A stretch of 64,000 bases of DNA. It comes from Limonium bicolor (lineage: Eukaryota > Streptophyta > Magnoliopsida > Caryophyllales > Plumbaginaceae). Where the stretch lies: positions 126,977,503-127,041,502 of the forward strand of contig CM041783.1 in assembly GCA_023374045.1 (NCBI GenBank), read 5' to 3'. Under the pieces are notes generated by a model. That model was not told the DNA's origin and did no database searches. It was given only the letters and a program-made list of their open reading frames with translations. This document shows positions 31,888-43,494 of the stretch, one piece after another; the stretch's first letter is position 1; the number at the start of each line of letters is the position of its first letter. The translations under genes were made by a program, and so were the position numbers.

Positions 31888-32140
31888 GGTCCGGGTTTGT
31901 AAACAAGTACACAAACCCGGACCATGTCTAAAAATACACCGTAGGCTTCTCGATAGGTTGGTCTGGGTTTGTAAACAAGTACACAAACCCGAACCATGCC
32001 TAAAACTGACCAGTGAGTTTCTGGAAAGGATGGTCCAGGTTTACAAACAAGTACATAAACCCGGACCATGTCTGAAATTCGGCAGAGTGTTGTTCTCATG
32101 GTTGGTCCGGGTTTGTAAACAAGTACACAAACCCGAGCAC
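31888..32140 (+). repeat. Hairpin array, four units of exactly 72 bp
   Basis: Units start at 31888, 31960, 32032 and 32104. Each pairs GGTCCGGGTTTGT with ACAAACCCGGACC around AAACAAGTAC. TTCTGGAA stands at 32019-32026 before the third unit; other spacers are degenerate. It probably lies in the LTR of the Athila-like relic. Confidence 0.85.
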
Positions 32141-33089
32141 ACCTTAAAATGCTCCAGAATAGTTGTTTTTGCTCCCGTTTGGTCCCGGTTTGATCGTTAA
32201 GCTCTTGACATAAGTTCTTAGACCTTTTCTTCAGTATTTTAACTTGTTTAAGCACAAAACCACATGTGAGGATTAATCTTAACATTTAACAAATTTAAGC
32301 ACATAAGTGGGGAAATATATAACATTAGAGCTTAAATTAATAAACAATAAAGCATATAAACATAGATAAATTCCCACTTATCAGGTTTAGTAGATGATAT
32401 CTCTTCCAGGTGTGGTAGTTTTTCCCTAACAAAAGAAGAAGGGGTTATTAGTAGGTTAGATGATCTGGTGAGTGAAGACTAGGGCTTACCTCTTGATAGA
32501 TGTTTACAAAACAAGTTTTTCTCACCCAAGACCACAAATGCACGAGGTATGGAAAACACACTTGAACGACTCTAGCAGATGGACTTCTTAAGTAGAGGAC
32601 CTTGATCCTTTGATGGCTCCCTTTTAGTCTTCTAGCAACTTGACGGAAAGAAGGCGTTGAAAGACCATAATTTTTAGTGGATCCCGATTTGGGTTAGAAT
32701 TCATGATGTTCCATTTCTTTTTCAACACAAGGATTTTACAAAATGTTTGGGTGATCATCTTGAAATCTTTGTGAGGATGATGGGATGATAGGTAGAGATA
32801 TATGAGAGTAAAGGTTATGCTGGACATCTATAATCATGTGCTTAGGGAATGTTAGTATTTTTATGAATGGAGAAGAGACTGCCCTACGCGTCACTTATGA
32901 ACGAATTTCGTATATTTTTTTTCTTTGTGGCTTATTCATTTATGCGACTAGAGATTGCTCTGATCAAACGGAAAACGCATGAGGGTGCTTATTCGTATGG
33001 TCCCTGGTTGAGAGCAACAAGATTTAGGTTTGGAACGAAGAGTTCCACTTAAGATAACAAGGATGTATGCCGTTATATGAGTGGGTTGG
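32141..33089. other. Unassigned stretch
   Basis: Low-complexity, AT-rich DNA without a recognised gene. A sequence ending CCCACTTATCA near 32384 may be the end of the Athila-like LTR. Confidence 0.35.
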
Positions 33090-34334
33090 TGAAATACATC
33101 AAACTTAGATATGGTGTAAAAGTGACAAACTAAGGTATAAGAAGGCTAAATAATGCCTTACAAACATTAAAAAACCATTTTAATCAAAGAAAGCATAAGG
33201 AAACACCGAAAGAGCAGTTTAAGCCAAAAACGTGCTCTAAGCTTGGAGAGACTTGGGTGAGCACTCAAATATCATTCTTAGACCATAGTAATATCCTAAT
33301 TGTCATTTTAAACCAATTACTAAAGAAAACCGAGCTTGAAAACAAGTTAAAACACAAAATGGGCTTTAAGGAGTCTTAAAGCACATTTTTGAAAAATTGT
33401 CTTGTAAATGGGTTTTGAGTGGCTAAATGTCCGTCATTACTCTTTAATTAACATGTGTACTAATTAGTATCACATTAGGAAGTCTAAATCAATGGGAAAT
33501 CAAAAATTTCACAAATATGTGCACTAATTTGTGAATAGTAACCAAATAGTGCCTAGTTTAGTCTTTAATCAATTAAGTCTAATTAATTGGTCAAACAAGA
33601 CCATGACCAGCCTAATTAATGAAGGGGGCCGGTTTTCTAAGGGTGTGAGTCACCAAGAGTGGCCAATTAATGTTAGAAGAAAAAGAGAAAAGTAACTTGT
33701 TACTATTTGCTTTAAGGAATCAAATATCTTATATGCCATCTCTCTCCTCCTTTCTTCATTCTTCACCTTTTTCATCTATTTATCTTGCTCTCTTCCTTCT
33801 CTCTCATGTAAGAACCAACCTCCATGCTAGCTCCACCTTCTTTTGCCCACATCTTGCTCATTTAAGCTCCAAAATCAAAACCAAGCACATATATCTCTTA
33901 GTTAGCTCAAGCTCTTTCTTTCTATCTTTTCAAAACTTCAAGAGCCTCATTTTGGAGCCAAGGCAAATCGCCATTAGAGGAGGAAACTCAAGCTTGGAGA
34001 CTCCATTAGCTTCTCCATTCTCTTAAGGTAAAGAATATGTAAGAAAATCTAGGTTTCCATCATTTCTTCCCTTGTCCAAAAATTTGTACTCATGGGACTC
34101 CATGTTTATGCCTTGTTCTAGCTTTTCTTCTACTCTCCAAAGGATAAAGGAGGTCCTTCTTGCTTCATATCCAAGATTGTCTTGAGAAACCAAGGTAAAA
34201 CAATCAATTTAATACCTTAAAGCACATTTTTAACCTAGGGTTTGTTCCTTAGGGTTAATGTATTATCTAGCACTCATTGGAGTCATTGGATATTGGTTAG
34301 AGCATTAGCAAGGCGAATTTAAGTGGTGACCGAG
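33090..34334 (+). repeat. E2 5' LTR, first segment
   Basis: Begins with TGAAATAC, as in the E1 LTR (start uncertain), and ends where X inserted. The leader-like region (33700-34030) ending in CTCTTAAG/GTAAAG mirrors E1 at about 9300-9470. The open stretch at 33670-34026 is T/C-rich leader, not a gene. Confidence 0.6.
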
Positions 34335-36386
34335 TGTGAGCCTCGATTTTAAACCCTATCCTATGTTGATTAAAGCTGATGAGGATCTAACCGGGTTTTA
34401 GGTCCACTTATAACCTAAGATTAATAACTATGTCATATAACAATAATTATTAAAACCTAAGCTAGCTCACTGGAACCTATTATGAGTCGCCACCTAATTT
34501 TAACCTAGATCAAATTAGGAAAGGAGAGTTCGGGTTCGGGGGCTTGATATTCGACTTAATTAGGGTTCAATTACTTTCATTACCCTCAGAAGTCGTTTTT
34601 ACTCTACTTAGTTTATTTACGGCTTATTACGAGTCGTTTTAACCTAAGTGCGCGAGCTTCTGTTTTTTTTGTGTTTTTAGCATTTTTTTGACAGAAAATT
34701 AAAGTGAAAAGTGAAATTACCTAAACTAGGGTTTCGGAGGCAGAATTAGGTCAAATTTCATTTCCGTCCGTAGCCACGGACCTAATGTCTGAAACCACGG
34801 ACCCCAGTTAACCTATATGAAGATAAAAGTCGAATTAAACAGAAAACAGAAAAAATGTGAAGTCCGGGGCCACAGACAGGCTGTCCGTGGGCCCGGACAT
34901 TATTAGAAAACCTAATTTTTTAAAATTTAAAAATCCCGCCGCCGTCCGTGGGCGTCCGGGCTTACGGACTGGGAGTCCGGGACCCCGGACACGACGTCCG
35001 TGGGTGCGGACAGCCCTCGGACGGCGGCTTTGAGGCGGTTCCCGAAGGTGTTTTTGGCTCAAATTTTATGGGTGTGTAGCCTGAAAGATTTACAATACGT
35101 TAGTGATTGAAAGTTTTCAATTTGAATTCGAATTAAGCACGAAACTTAGCAAACAAGTTATTGGGCAGAAGCGAAAACAAATGCTAATTCAGAAGCGATA
35201 AAAAGTCAATTCGATTCCAAATTTTAACACAGAGTAGTTAAAGTTGAACAAAGTCAGAAAAACATGACTTCAACCTGTTTTACCTTCAGATTTAGTGAGA
35301 CTCTTCACAACAGGGATCTTTTGGTGCTTCGTTGATGCCGGTTTTGGATTGACTTCGAATTGTGCTTCTGACTCCTTCTTCTTTATGCTGTTAAGGACGT
35401 TTCTCTTCTGTTTTTGTGGTGGTTTTGTGTGTTTTTGGTGCTTGGAAGTTCAATAGGAGAAGAAAGGATGAGTTTTTGGTGATTTCGGGGTAATTTCTGC
35501 AGTGTTTCGGTATTGATTTGAGGCTTGGAAGTGTTAAAACGTGGGGAGAAAGTTTGTGGCTGTGTTTCTGACTTTGGAAGTGTTCTCCTCTGCCCTAATT
35601 CGTTTTTGGGAGGTCCTTTTATAGAAAGAGCATGGTCAAATTGATAGAGCAAGATCTTTATCTAAAACACTGATTTTGTGCTCTAAGGGAATCTGATTTT
35701 TTAGAATATGTTGCAGGACGATAAAAATTCTGAAAATTTTACCAAAGATAAAGAACGAATTTTAGGAATTTTGAGAGTTGGAATCAGGTTATTTCGATAA
35801 ATAACCTATTAGATAAAAATCGCACAATATGGAATCTCCCATAATTCATAACTAATTATTGGAAAGTCGACATAACAAAGTTCCAACGGCATTAGTCTCT
35901 AAAAATCATCCTCTATCTTGTGTTAAATTTTCATGACATTTTGTTTTGATTTCGGTATTTTCCAGAGGAGAGAGAAAATTGTAAAAATGATTGAATTTCT
36001 CTTTTAAATTTTGGGATAAGGTTCCAAATAAAATAATTTCAGGTTTATGACTGTATGTAGTCATGCTAACCATGTGACAATTTTATTTTAATTTTGAAAA
36101 CCCTTTTATTTCTATTTTGAGGTTATTTCATGTGTTAATTATTAAAGAAACTAGCTCATTAAAAGCTTAATTTCCAGAATAAATATTATCAGAAAATCAT
36201 GAAATACCTTTCATAATGACTATGATATTTGGAAGTGTTTGGAGATAATGAACAAGTCATATGAAAATAGAAAATCCCGAGAATGTCCTTGTAAAATCCT
36301 GCATCGGTGCATTTTGACCATTTTGCCCTTTGTAACACGTATGCCTTAGAGACTACTCCGAGGGGGTTGAAATTTTGGGTATAACA
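34335..36386 (-). repeat. X 3' LTR
   Basis: On the minus strand it starts TGTTATACCC and ends GGCTCACA. The TATA box CTATAAAAGG is at 35615-35624. The GTCCG hairpin array is at about 34757-35025. GAGTCGCCA at 34484-34492 resembles the primer-site complement. Confidence 0.9.
34757..35025 (-). repeat. GTCCG/CGGAC hairpin cluster in X LTR
   Basis: Nested inverted repeats such as GTCCGGGGCCAC with GTGGGCCCGGAC and many GTCCGTGGG/CCACGGAC pairs. Downstream of the minus-strand TATA box, so likely transcribed. Repeated at about 41866-42130 in the other LTR. Confidence 0.8.
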
Positions 36387-36437
36387 GATTGCCCCCCGTC
36401 AACTAGACTTTGTAGTGAATATGAAAAGACTAGTTGA
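36387..36437 (-). promoter_or_regulatory. X polypurine tract with adjoining hairpin
   Basis: On the minus strand ACGGGGGGCAATC directly precedes the LTR start. Next to it TCAACTAGACTTT (36399-36411) pairs with AAAGACTAGTTGA (36425-36437), one mismatch. Confidence 0.65.
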
Positions 36438-36539
36438 TGCTTGAGTGATACCCCAAAATTTTGTCCGATACCGAATAAACTCCTTGTCTTAGATTTCTAC
36501 CGAGTCTGTTGATTGTGCTGAGCTATTATGAGGCGCTAG

Positions 36540-37225
36540 CTACCTAGAAGAAAAGTCTGAGATTATTGGGCTACTATGAGGTGCCAGCCACCTAAAAAAA
36601 AAGCTAAATGTGTTGGGCTATTAAGAGGCGCCAACTACCAAAAATGTGAAAAAGTGGACCGAACTAATAGTGAATAATCTAGACCGAGCATCTAAGGTGT
36701 CGGGAACCTAAAATTAAATGGAACACACCGAGCATTATAAGGTGTCGGGAACCTGAAGTTTAAATGGGATACGCCGAGCATTATAAGGTGTCGGGAACCT
36801 GAAGTTTGAATGGGATACGCCGAGCATTATAAGGTGTCAGGAACCTGAAGTTGAATGGGATACGCCGAGCATTATAAGATGTCGGAAACCTGAAGTTGAA
36901 TGGGATACACCGAGCATTATAAGGTGTCGGGAACCTACCTGAAGTTGAATGGGATAATGTCAAGCAATTCTAAGGCGTTGACAACCTAAAAAGTAAAATG
37001 AAATAGTGTCAAGCGATTCTAAGGCGTTGACAACCTAAAATGAGGAAATGAGATAATGTCAAGCAATTCTAAGGCGTTGACTGCCTATAATGATGATATG
37101 ATGTCAAACTATTCTAAGGCGTTGACTACCTATAATGATGATATGATGTTAAGCTATTCTAAGGCGTTGACTACCTATGACGAATGAGATGATGTCAAGC
37201 TATTCTAAGGCGTTGACTACCTAAA
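36540..37225. repeat. Tandem arrays of about 43 and 40 bp in X
   Basis: First GAGCATTATAAGGTGTCGGGAA units (about 36660-36955), then AATTCTAAGGCGTTGAC units (about 36955-37225). Each can form a short stem: CCGA/TCGG in the first, TGTCAA/TTGACA in the second. Similar GAGGCGCCA units precede them. Confidence 0.85.
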
Positions 37226-37254
37226 ATGTGATAACCGGGTGGTATGCAAATGCA

Positions 37255-37385
37255 AGAATGCTGAAATGCTAATGATGCTAATGATGCTGATGCTGAGGAT
37301 AATGCTGATGAAGTTGACGATGCTGCTGATGCTGATAATGTTGATGATGCTGATGATAATGCTGATGATGCTGATGATGCTCGGA
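37255..37385. repeat. GATGCT-type triplet repeat in X
   Basis: Imperfect GAT/GCT/AAT triplets for about 130 bp. The frames on both strands give Met/Leu or His/Gln runs and are not genes. Confidence 0.8.
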
Positions 37386-37599
37386 TGCTTCTGGGGGACC
37401 GAAACCCGTGCCGAAGCTCCTGGCTGGACCCAATGTGGACTTATTGCCATCGCCCCCCAAGCCGGTGTGCAGGGATAACTCCTGGTAAAAACCCTGGGGA
37501 CTTATTGCCTTTGCCCACCATTCGTTGATCCCGAAAATAAGTTGACATCGCAAAAGGAGGATTTATTGCCATCACCTCGCCAACTTTTCTGTCGCCAGG

Positions 37600-38240
37600 T
37601 CTTGTGACGCGCCTGGATAATGCAACTAGGTCTTATGACGAGCCTAAAGATGGTCTAGGTCTTGACGAGCCTAAGGGAAGGATAGGTCTTATGACGAGCC
37701 TAAGGATGAACTAGGTCTTATGACGAGCCTAAAGGATGAGGTCTTACGAGCCTAAGGATGGATCTAGGTCTTATGACGAGCCTAAAGGTTGATCTAGGTC
37801 TTATGACGAGCCTAAAGGATGGATCTAGGTCTTATGACGAGCCTAAAGGATGGATCTAGGTCTTATGACGAGCCTAAAGGAAATCTAGGTCTTATGACGA
37901 GCCTAAAGCTGGAATCTAGGTCTTATGACGGGCCTATAGGGTAGCTCTAAGTGAAAGTGAGTAAAATGTATGATGGGTCTAAATGGATGTAGGATTAGGG
38001 CTTATGTCAAACCTGGAGACGGTGGCGCTCAAGACGGGCCTGTGGGTGTTTGAATGTGAAGGTAGGGCTTAAGACGGGCCTAGGGGGATTTGTTGTGGAG
38101 GAAGGGCTTAGGACGGGCCTATGGATGTTTGAATGTAGGAAGGGCTTAGGTCGGGCCTGAGGATGTTTGAATGTAGAGGTAGGGCTTAGGGGGCCTGAGG
38201 TGTTTGATGTGGATGTAAGGGCTTATGCCTGTGGTGGGAT
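37600..38240. repeat. CTAGGTCTTATGACGAGCCTA arrays in X
   Basis: About ten 31-bp units (37620-37940), then about five longer units with GGGCTTAGGACGGGCCT (37985-38240). Most units pair TAGG with CCTA or GGC with GCC around the conserved TTATGACG. Related arrays lie in element Y. Confidence 0.85.
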
Positions 38241-38279
38241 GGTGGTGCTCAAGCTTTAGGTTTCAATTGGTGTTGTCAT

Positions 38280-39480
38280 GGCAATTGTTGGAACCAACAA
38301 TTGCCCCCAGTATTTTTCCTTAGGACAATCTGAGTTAGAGTTCATGGCAATTGATCGGAACGATCAATTGCCCCCAGTATTTTCTTTGATTAAACGTGCG
38401 AACAAGTCTCGTCCTCACAGGGTTAAGACTTATGTTTTGATGTGGTGCTTCCTAACCTACACTCGACGTGTTTGGTGTTTGCACTCGTTTCTCACTTACG
38501 GTCACAACTTCTCAACCATTGAATTTGACATTTGTTAGATTTACGCGTTCAACCTGTTACTTTCACGTGATTGGATACACAACTACTAGGTCGGAAGTCT
38601 TTTAAGCTTATAACGTGGCTATGGGGTGTGATGAATGACAACAGGACAATGGAGGAATGTTTATGATATGTGGAGCTATAAGGGTGACCAAAGCTGCAAC
38701 TTGCACCGTCTCTCGGACTTGCTTCTTTGCCTTGAAGTCGTTTGGCTACTTCGTGATGACTTCGCTTATGAACTTGGGACTTTTTTAATTGTTCCTTGCA
38801 TCTTCTTTCTTTTTTCCGATTTTGGATTTCTTTGAGGCTTTTCAAGTTTGCCTTTCTTTGAATCTCCTTTCCCTCGGGGTTCTTGTGTTTCCCGGTTTTG
38901 AACTTCGAGAGCTGTTTTTAATGTTAGCTCGTTTGGATCCTGTGTCACTTTGGGACCATTTGCGGATCGCTTTGTCATGCTGGTTGCGGTTTTGCTTCTT
39001 TGGACTTGTGAAGTTTTGCTCAAAAGTCGGGCTCCTTGCTTCCTTTGGTCACCGGGTCGGTTATTCATCATTGGTTGGCTTGTTTTGTGGAGTTTGTAGT
39101 GTTGTAAAAGAGGTCGTGTATGAAAAGCTCAGCGGGGGTGCCTAGGGTGTAATGTCAGGGTTCACAAGCTTTTGGCTGTGTGGTGCTGTACCTAGGTGCT
39201 TCGTCATCCCTAATAGTTGTGTATCCTTTCTTTGTTACTTTTCATAGGTTTAAGCGTAAATTTACAAATTATCTCCTTCGGTTGGAGTCATGCCGTTTAC
39301 CTTACCTTTGAATGTAATCTCTCTGGAGCCATGTAAAAATGACATGCTCTTTCACTCATGGTTTTACCACTCAAGGCACCCTTGCGAAATGTTCACTCAG
39401 AGACTTGTTCGCGCGCTTTAAACCAATGAAACAAACGTTATCGACCCTTAACTCAGATTGCCCCCAGTATTGTTTTGGGG
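38280..39480 (-). other. X interior with polypurine-like hairpins and block shared with Y
   Basis: Two hairpins at 38280-38305 and 38346-38374 end in the tract-like GGGGGCAATTG (minus strand); a third copy of the motif is at 39456-39470. Bases 38590-39240 align with 59390-60060 of Y and share TGAAAAGCTCAGCGGGG (39121-39137). Lys-rich minus-strand frames occur but have no recognisable domain. Confidence 0.6.
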
Positions 39481-41420
39481 TCTTTTGACAAGCCTTTTGA
39501 ATACCCAGGTTATTTGTTGGAGGTGGCTATATGTGTGGTGGTACATGGCGATGAAGTCTTGTTGTTTTGGTGGAGTGATGTAGTGATGACAGTAAAACAT
39601 GGCAGTGGGATGCTTTCAGTGTACGGTGAAATTTTCCATTGAGAGGTGATGAGTGGTGGAAGCCAACAAGGTGGTGAGATATTCCTTGCGCAGGAATGAG
39701 TTTCATGTGGAGAGGGGAGTGTGGTGAGACACGTGATGACTTATTTATTTTTTGGTGTTCTGGTTTTGTGAATAAATGCACAAAAAATAATAAAAATGGA
39801 ACTATGCTCTAATTCATGAATGGAAAGACAACATCAAAAATTGTAATCTTAAGAAAACTATCTAAAATGAAAAAGGAAGCTAGCTACCATAAAAGTTGGG
39901 AGAACTACTAGGAAAAGAAAACTACCAAATCGAGAAAACTTCTAAAATAGTGATGTTGGGCTGTCTGATGCCAACATACTGAAGACTCGAGCTCTGGGCC
40001 GTCGGGACGCCATTGAGATGATCATGATTGTCTTCCTTCTGAACTTCGAATAGGCCTCATAAAATGTTTGAACTAGGAATGCCTATGGGTTATGTAGGAG
40101 GAACCCGGGTCTGAATCTTTTCCAAGCTGCGAGTGAAGTGCATGAGCTAGAGTGACTCCTAGGATAGAACAGATTTGCGGGCCTGAATACCCTTAATCTA
40201 GAATTGAAGCAAACGGGCTGAAGGAGGCCACACGAACCGTGAATGGGCCACTGGGCCGAGAGGGAAAGCCTTGAAGTTTGAGATTCGTTTGATGTTCTTG
40301 TCGGGCCTTGACGCTAGAAACTGGAATGAATGAGTTATGCAACCTATCTTGGATTCAAAAGTTTTGTGCTATGGGCCGACTTTCTGGATTGAGAGCGAAG
40401 CTTATGGGCCAAAACTATGAATTGGTCTACGGGCCCCAAATAGAATGAGTCATGAGTGTGGTATTTGGGCCAGAATGATTGCTGAACAAAACCCTAGGTT
40501 GGGATTTGGACTGAAACCTGAATGAGTAGTATTGATTGAACCTGAAAGATGATGCCTAGATCTAGGATTTTGGGCTAAAGCCCAAGTGAAGAGTTTTCCT
40601 ATACTAGAATAGGCCCTGGGTCGGAAGAATTTTAGTGGAAGGCTTGGTTGGTTTACATGTCTCATGGATTACTTTTAGGTGGACTTTTATGGGCCTAAAA
40701 CTAAATGGATAAACCAAATTGGGCTGAAAAAGAAACTACCTAAGTCTAAACTTTTGGGCCGAAGCCCACATAACTCACATGTTGAACCAAACAGAGCCTT
40801 TAGGCTGCAAACAAATAGAACTGACAATTCGGGTTGGGCTAGGTTGATGTAGGAGAAATTCCTATCAGTTTCTAGGCTGGGTAGTGGGCCGATCACACAA
40901 GCAAACAAGGTTCCACACAAATTCAAAATGCCCTCACCCAACGACCTTGATTAATGGGTATGGATCAATCCGGAGAGGTGCTTGGGGCGCTGGCCCAGGT
41001 CACCACAAAGGAATAGGGCTTGCACGCTATTCTCTTTGGGCTTCCCCACTTTTTTCACATCACCTAAAGGTGTGCGTCTACGGTCGGGTCTTTGACTGAC
41101 CAAACAATGGGCTAGGAAAGGGTACTGCCAGGAAGATGCTTGGGGCTAAAGCCCAGGTATTAAGGGGGTGTGGTTAGACGACACCCTCCTCTTTTTCCCC
41201 ACTTGTTCACATCACCTAAAAGGTGTGAGTCCCTGACAGGGGACCCTCAAACGGGTCCCGGGGTGGAATTGGTTTGCGTGGACCCTCGCTCTCATATGAT
41301 GCAAAGGTACAAAAATTAAAGTGCGCACAAAAGTAAACAAACAAAGTAATAAAGCCATAAACAATTTTTCGAGTTAAGCCCTCTTTCTTAAAATTAAACA
41401 AGTTAAAAATTAAGAAGTTG
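39481..41420. other. X interior without genes
   Basis: Contains repeated GGGCC/GGCCC-bearing phrases (TGGGCCGA, GGGCTAAAGCCCA) and two TTTTTCCCCACTT...CACATCACCTAAAGGTGTG repeats (about 41050 and 41200). No supported gene. Confidence 0.55.
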
Positions 41421-41438
41421 TCCCCAGCAGAGTCGCCA
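41421..41438 (-). promoter_or_regulatory. X primer binding site
   Basis: TGGCGACTCTGCTGGGGA on the minus strand, three bases from the LTR end. It ends the way a tRNA 3' CCA end requires; the tRNA is not assigned. Y has the same site with one base changed. Confidence 0.75.
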
Positions 41439-41441
41439 GTC

Positions 41442-43489
41442 TGTGAGCCTCGATTTTAAACCCTATCCTATGTTGATTAAAGTTGATTAGGATCTAGTCG
41501 GGTTTCAGGTCCACTTATAACCTAAGATTAATAACTATGTCATAAAACAATAATTATTAAAACCTAAGTTAGCTCACTGGAACCTATTATGAGTCGCCAC
41601 CTAATTTTAACCTAAACCAAATTAGGAAAGGAGAGTTCGGGTTCGGGGGCTTGATATTCGACTTAATTAGGGTTCAAATTACTTTCATTACCCTTCCTAG
41701 GTCGTTTTTCCTCTACTTGGTTTATTTACGGCTTGTTACGAGTCGTTTTAACCTAAATGCGCGAGCTTCTGTTTTTTTGTGTTTTTAACATTTTTTGACA
41801 GAAAATTAAAGTGGAAATTAAAATTACCTAAACTAGGGTTTCGGAGGCAGAATTAGGTCAAATTTTGTCCGTCCGTAGCCACGGACCTAATGTCCGAAAC
41901 CACGGACCCCAGTTAACCTATATGAAGATAAAAGTCGAATTAAACAGAAAACAGAAAAAATGTGAAGTCCGGGGCCACGGACAGGCTGTCCGTGGGCCCG
42001 GACATTATTAGAAAACCTAATTTTTTAAAATTTAAAAATCCCGCCGCCGTCCGTGGGCGTCCGGGCTTACGGACTGGGAGTCCGGGACCCCGGACACGAC
42101 GTCCGTGGGTGCGGACAGCCCTCGGACGGCGGCTTTGAGGCGGTTCCCGAAGGTGTTTTTGGCTCAAATTTATGTGGGTAGCCTGAAAGATTTACAATAC
42201 GTTAGTGATTGAAAGTTTTCAATTTGAATTCGAATTAAGCACGAAACTTAGCAAACAAGTTATTGGGCAGAAGCGAAAACAAATGCTAATTCAGAAGCGA
42301 TAAAAAGTCAATTCGATTCCAAATTTTAACACAGAGTAGTTAAAGTTGAACAAAGTCAGAAAAACATGACTTCAACCTGTTTTACCTTCAGATTTAGTGA
42401 GACTCTTCACAACAGGGATCTTTTGGTGCTTCGTTGATGCCGGTTTTGGATTGACTTCGAATTGTGCTTCTGACTCCTTCTTCTTTATGCTGTTAAGGAC
42501 GTTTCTCTTCTGTTTTTGTGGTGGTTTTGTGTGTTTTTGGTGCTTGGAAGTTCAATAGGAGAAGAAAGGATGAGTTTTTGGTGATTTCGGGGTAATTTCT
42601 GCAGTGTTTCGGTATTGATTTGAGGCTTGGAAGTGTTAAAACGTGGGGAGAAAGTTTGTGGCTGTGTTTTCTGACTTTGGAAGTGTTCTCCTCTGCCCTA
42701 ATTCGTTTTTGGGAGGTCCTTTTATAGAAAGAGCATGGTCAAATTGATAGAGCAAGATCTTTATCTAAAACACTGATTTTGTGCTCTAAGGGAATCTGAT
42801 TTTTTAGAATATGTTGCAGGACGATAAAAATTCTGAAAATTTTACCAAAGATAAAGAACGAATTTTAGGAATTTTGAGAGTTGGAATCAGGTTATTTCGA
42901 TAAATAACCTATTAGATAAAAATCGCACAATATGGAATCTCCCATAATTCATAACTAATTATTGGAAAGTCGAAATAACAAAGTTCCAACGGCATTAGTC
43001 TCTAAAAATCATCCTCTATCTTGTGTTAAAATTTCATGACATTTTGTTTTGATTTCGGTATTTTCCAGAGGAGAGAGAAAATTGTAAAAATGATTGAATT
43101 TCTCTTTTAAATTTTGGGATAAGGTTCCAAATAAAATAATTTCAGGTTTATGACTGTATGTAGTCATGCTAACCATGTGACAATTTTATTTTAATTTTGA
43201 AAACCCTTTTATTTCTATTTTGAGGTTATTTCATGTGTTAATTATTAAAGAAACTAGCTCATTAAAAGCTTAATTTCCAGAATAAATATTATCAGAAAAT
43301 CATGAAATACCTTTCATAATGACTATGATATTTGGAAGTGTTTGGAGATAATGAACAAGTCATATGAAAATAGAAAATCCCGAGAATGTCCTTGTAAAAT
43401 CCTACATCGGTGCATTTTGACCATTTTGCCCTTTGTAACACGTATGCCTTAGAGACTACTCCGAGGGGGTTGAAATTTTGGGTATAACA
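41442..43489 (-). repeat. X 5' LTR
   Basis: Pairs with 34335-36386. TATA box CTATAAAAGG at 42718-42727 on the minus strand drives transcription through the hairpin cluster (about 42130-41866) towards the primer site. Confidence 0.9.
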
Positions 43490-43494
43490 CCGAG

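Larger units (their letters stand above)
34335..43489 (-). mobile_element. Non-autonomous LTR element X (9.2 kb)
   Basis: Near-identical LTRs (34335-36386 and 41442-43489) and target duplication CCGAG (34330-34334, 43490-43494). The minus orientation is set by the primer site at 41421-41438, the polypurine tract next to 36386, and a minus-strand TATA box in each LTR. The 5.05-kb interior has no gag or pol and is mostly tandem hairpin arrays. It is a large non-autonomous element needing another element's proteins. Few LTR differences indicate a recent insertion. Confidence 0.88.

Noticed and set aside
31888..32140. CRISPR-like regular repeats with spacers
   Set aside because: Plant retrotransposon context, no cas genes, spacers are similar to each other, and the repeats are themselves hairpins.
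33670..34026. 118-codon frame
   Set aside because: T/C-rich leader of the E2 LTR; the matching part of E1 is not open in the same way.
37239..37553. Met/Leu-rich and His/Ser-rich frames
   Set aside because: Produced by the GAT/GCT triplet repeat.
41421..41438. tRNA-like 3' end (GTCGCCA)
   Set aside because: It is the complement of a primer site; no cloverleaf around it.
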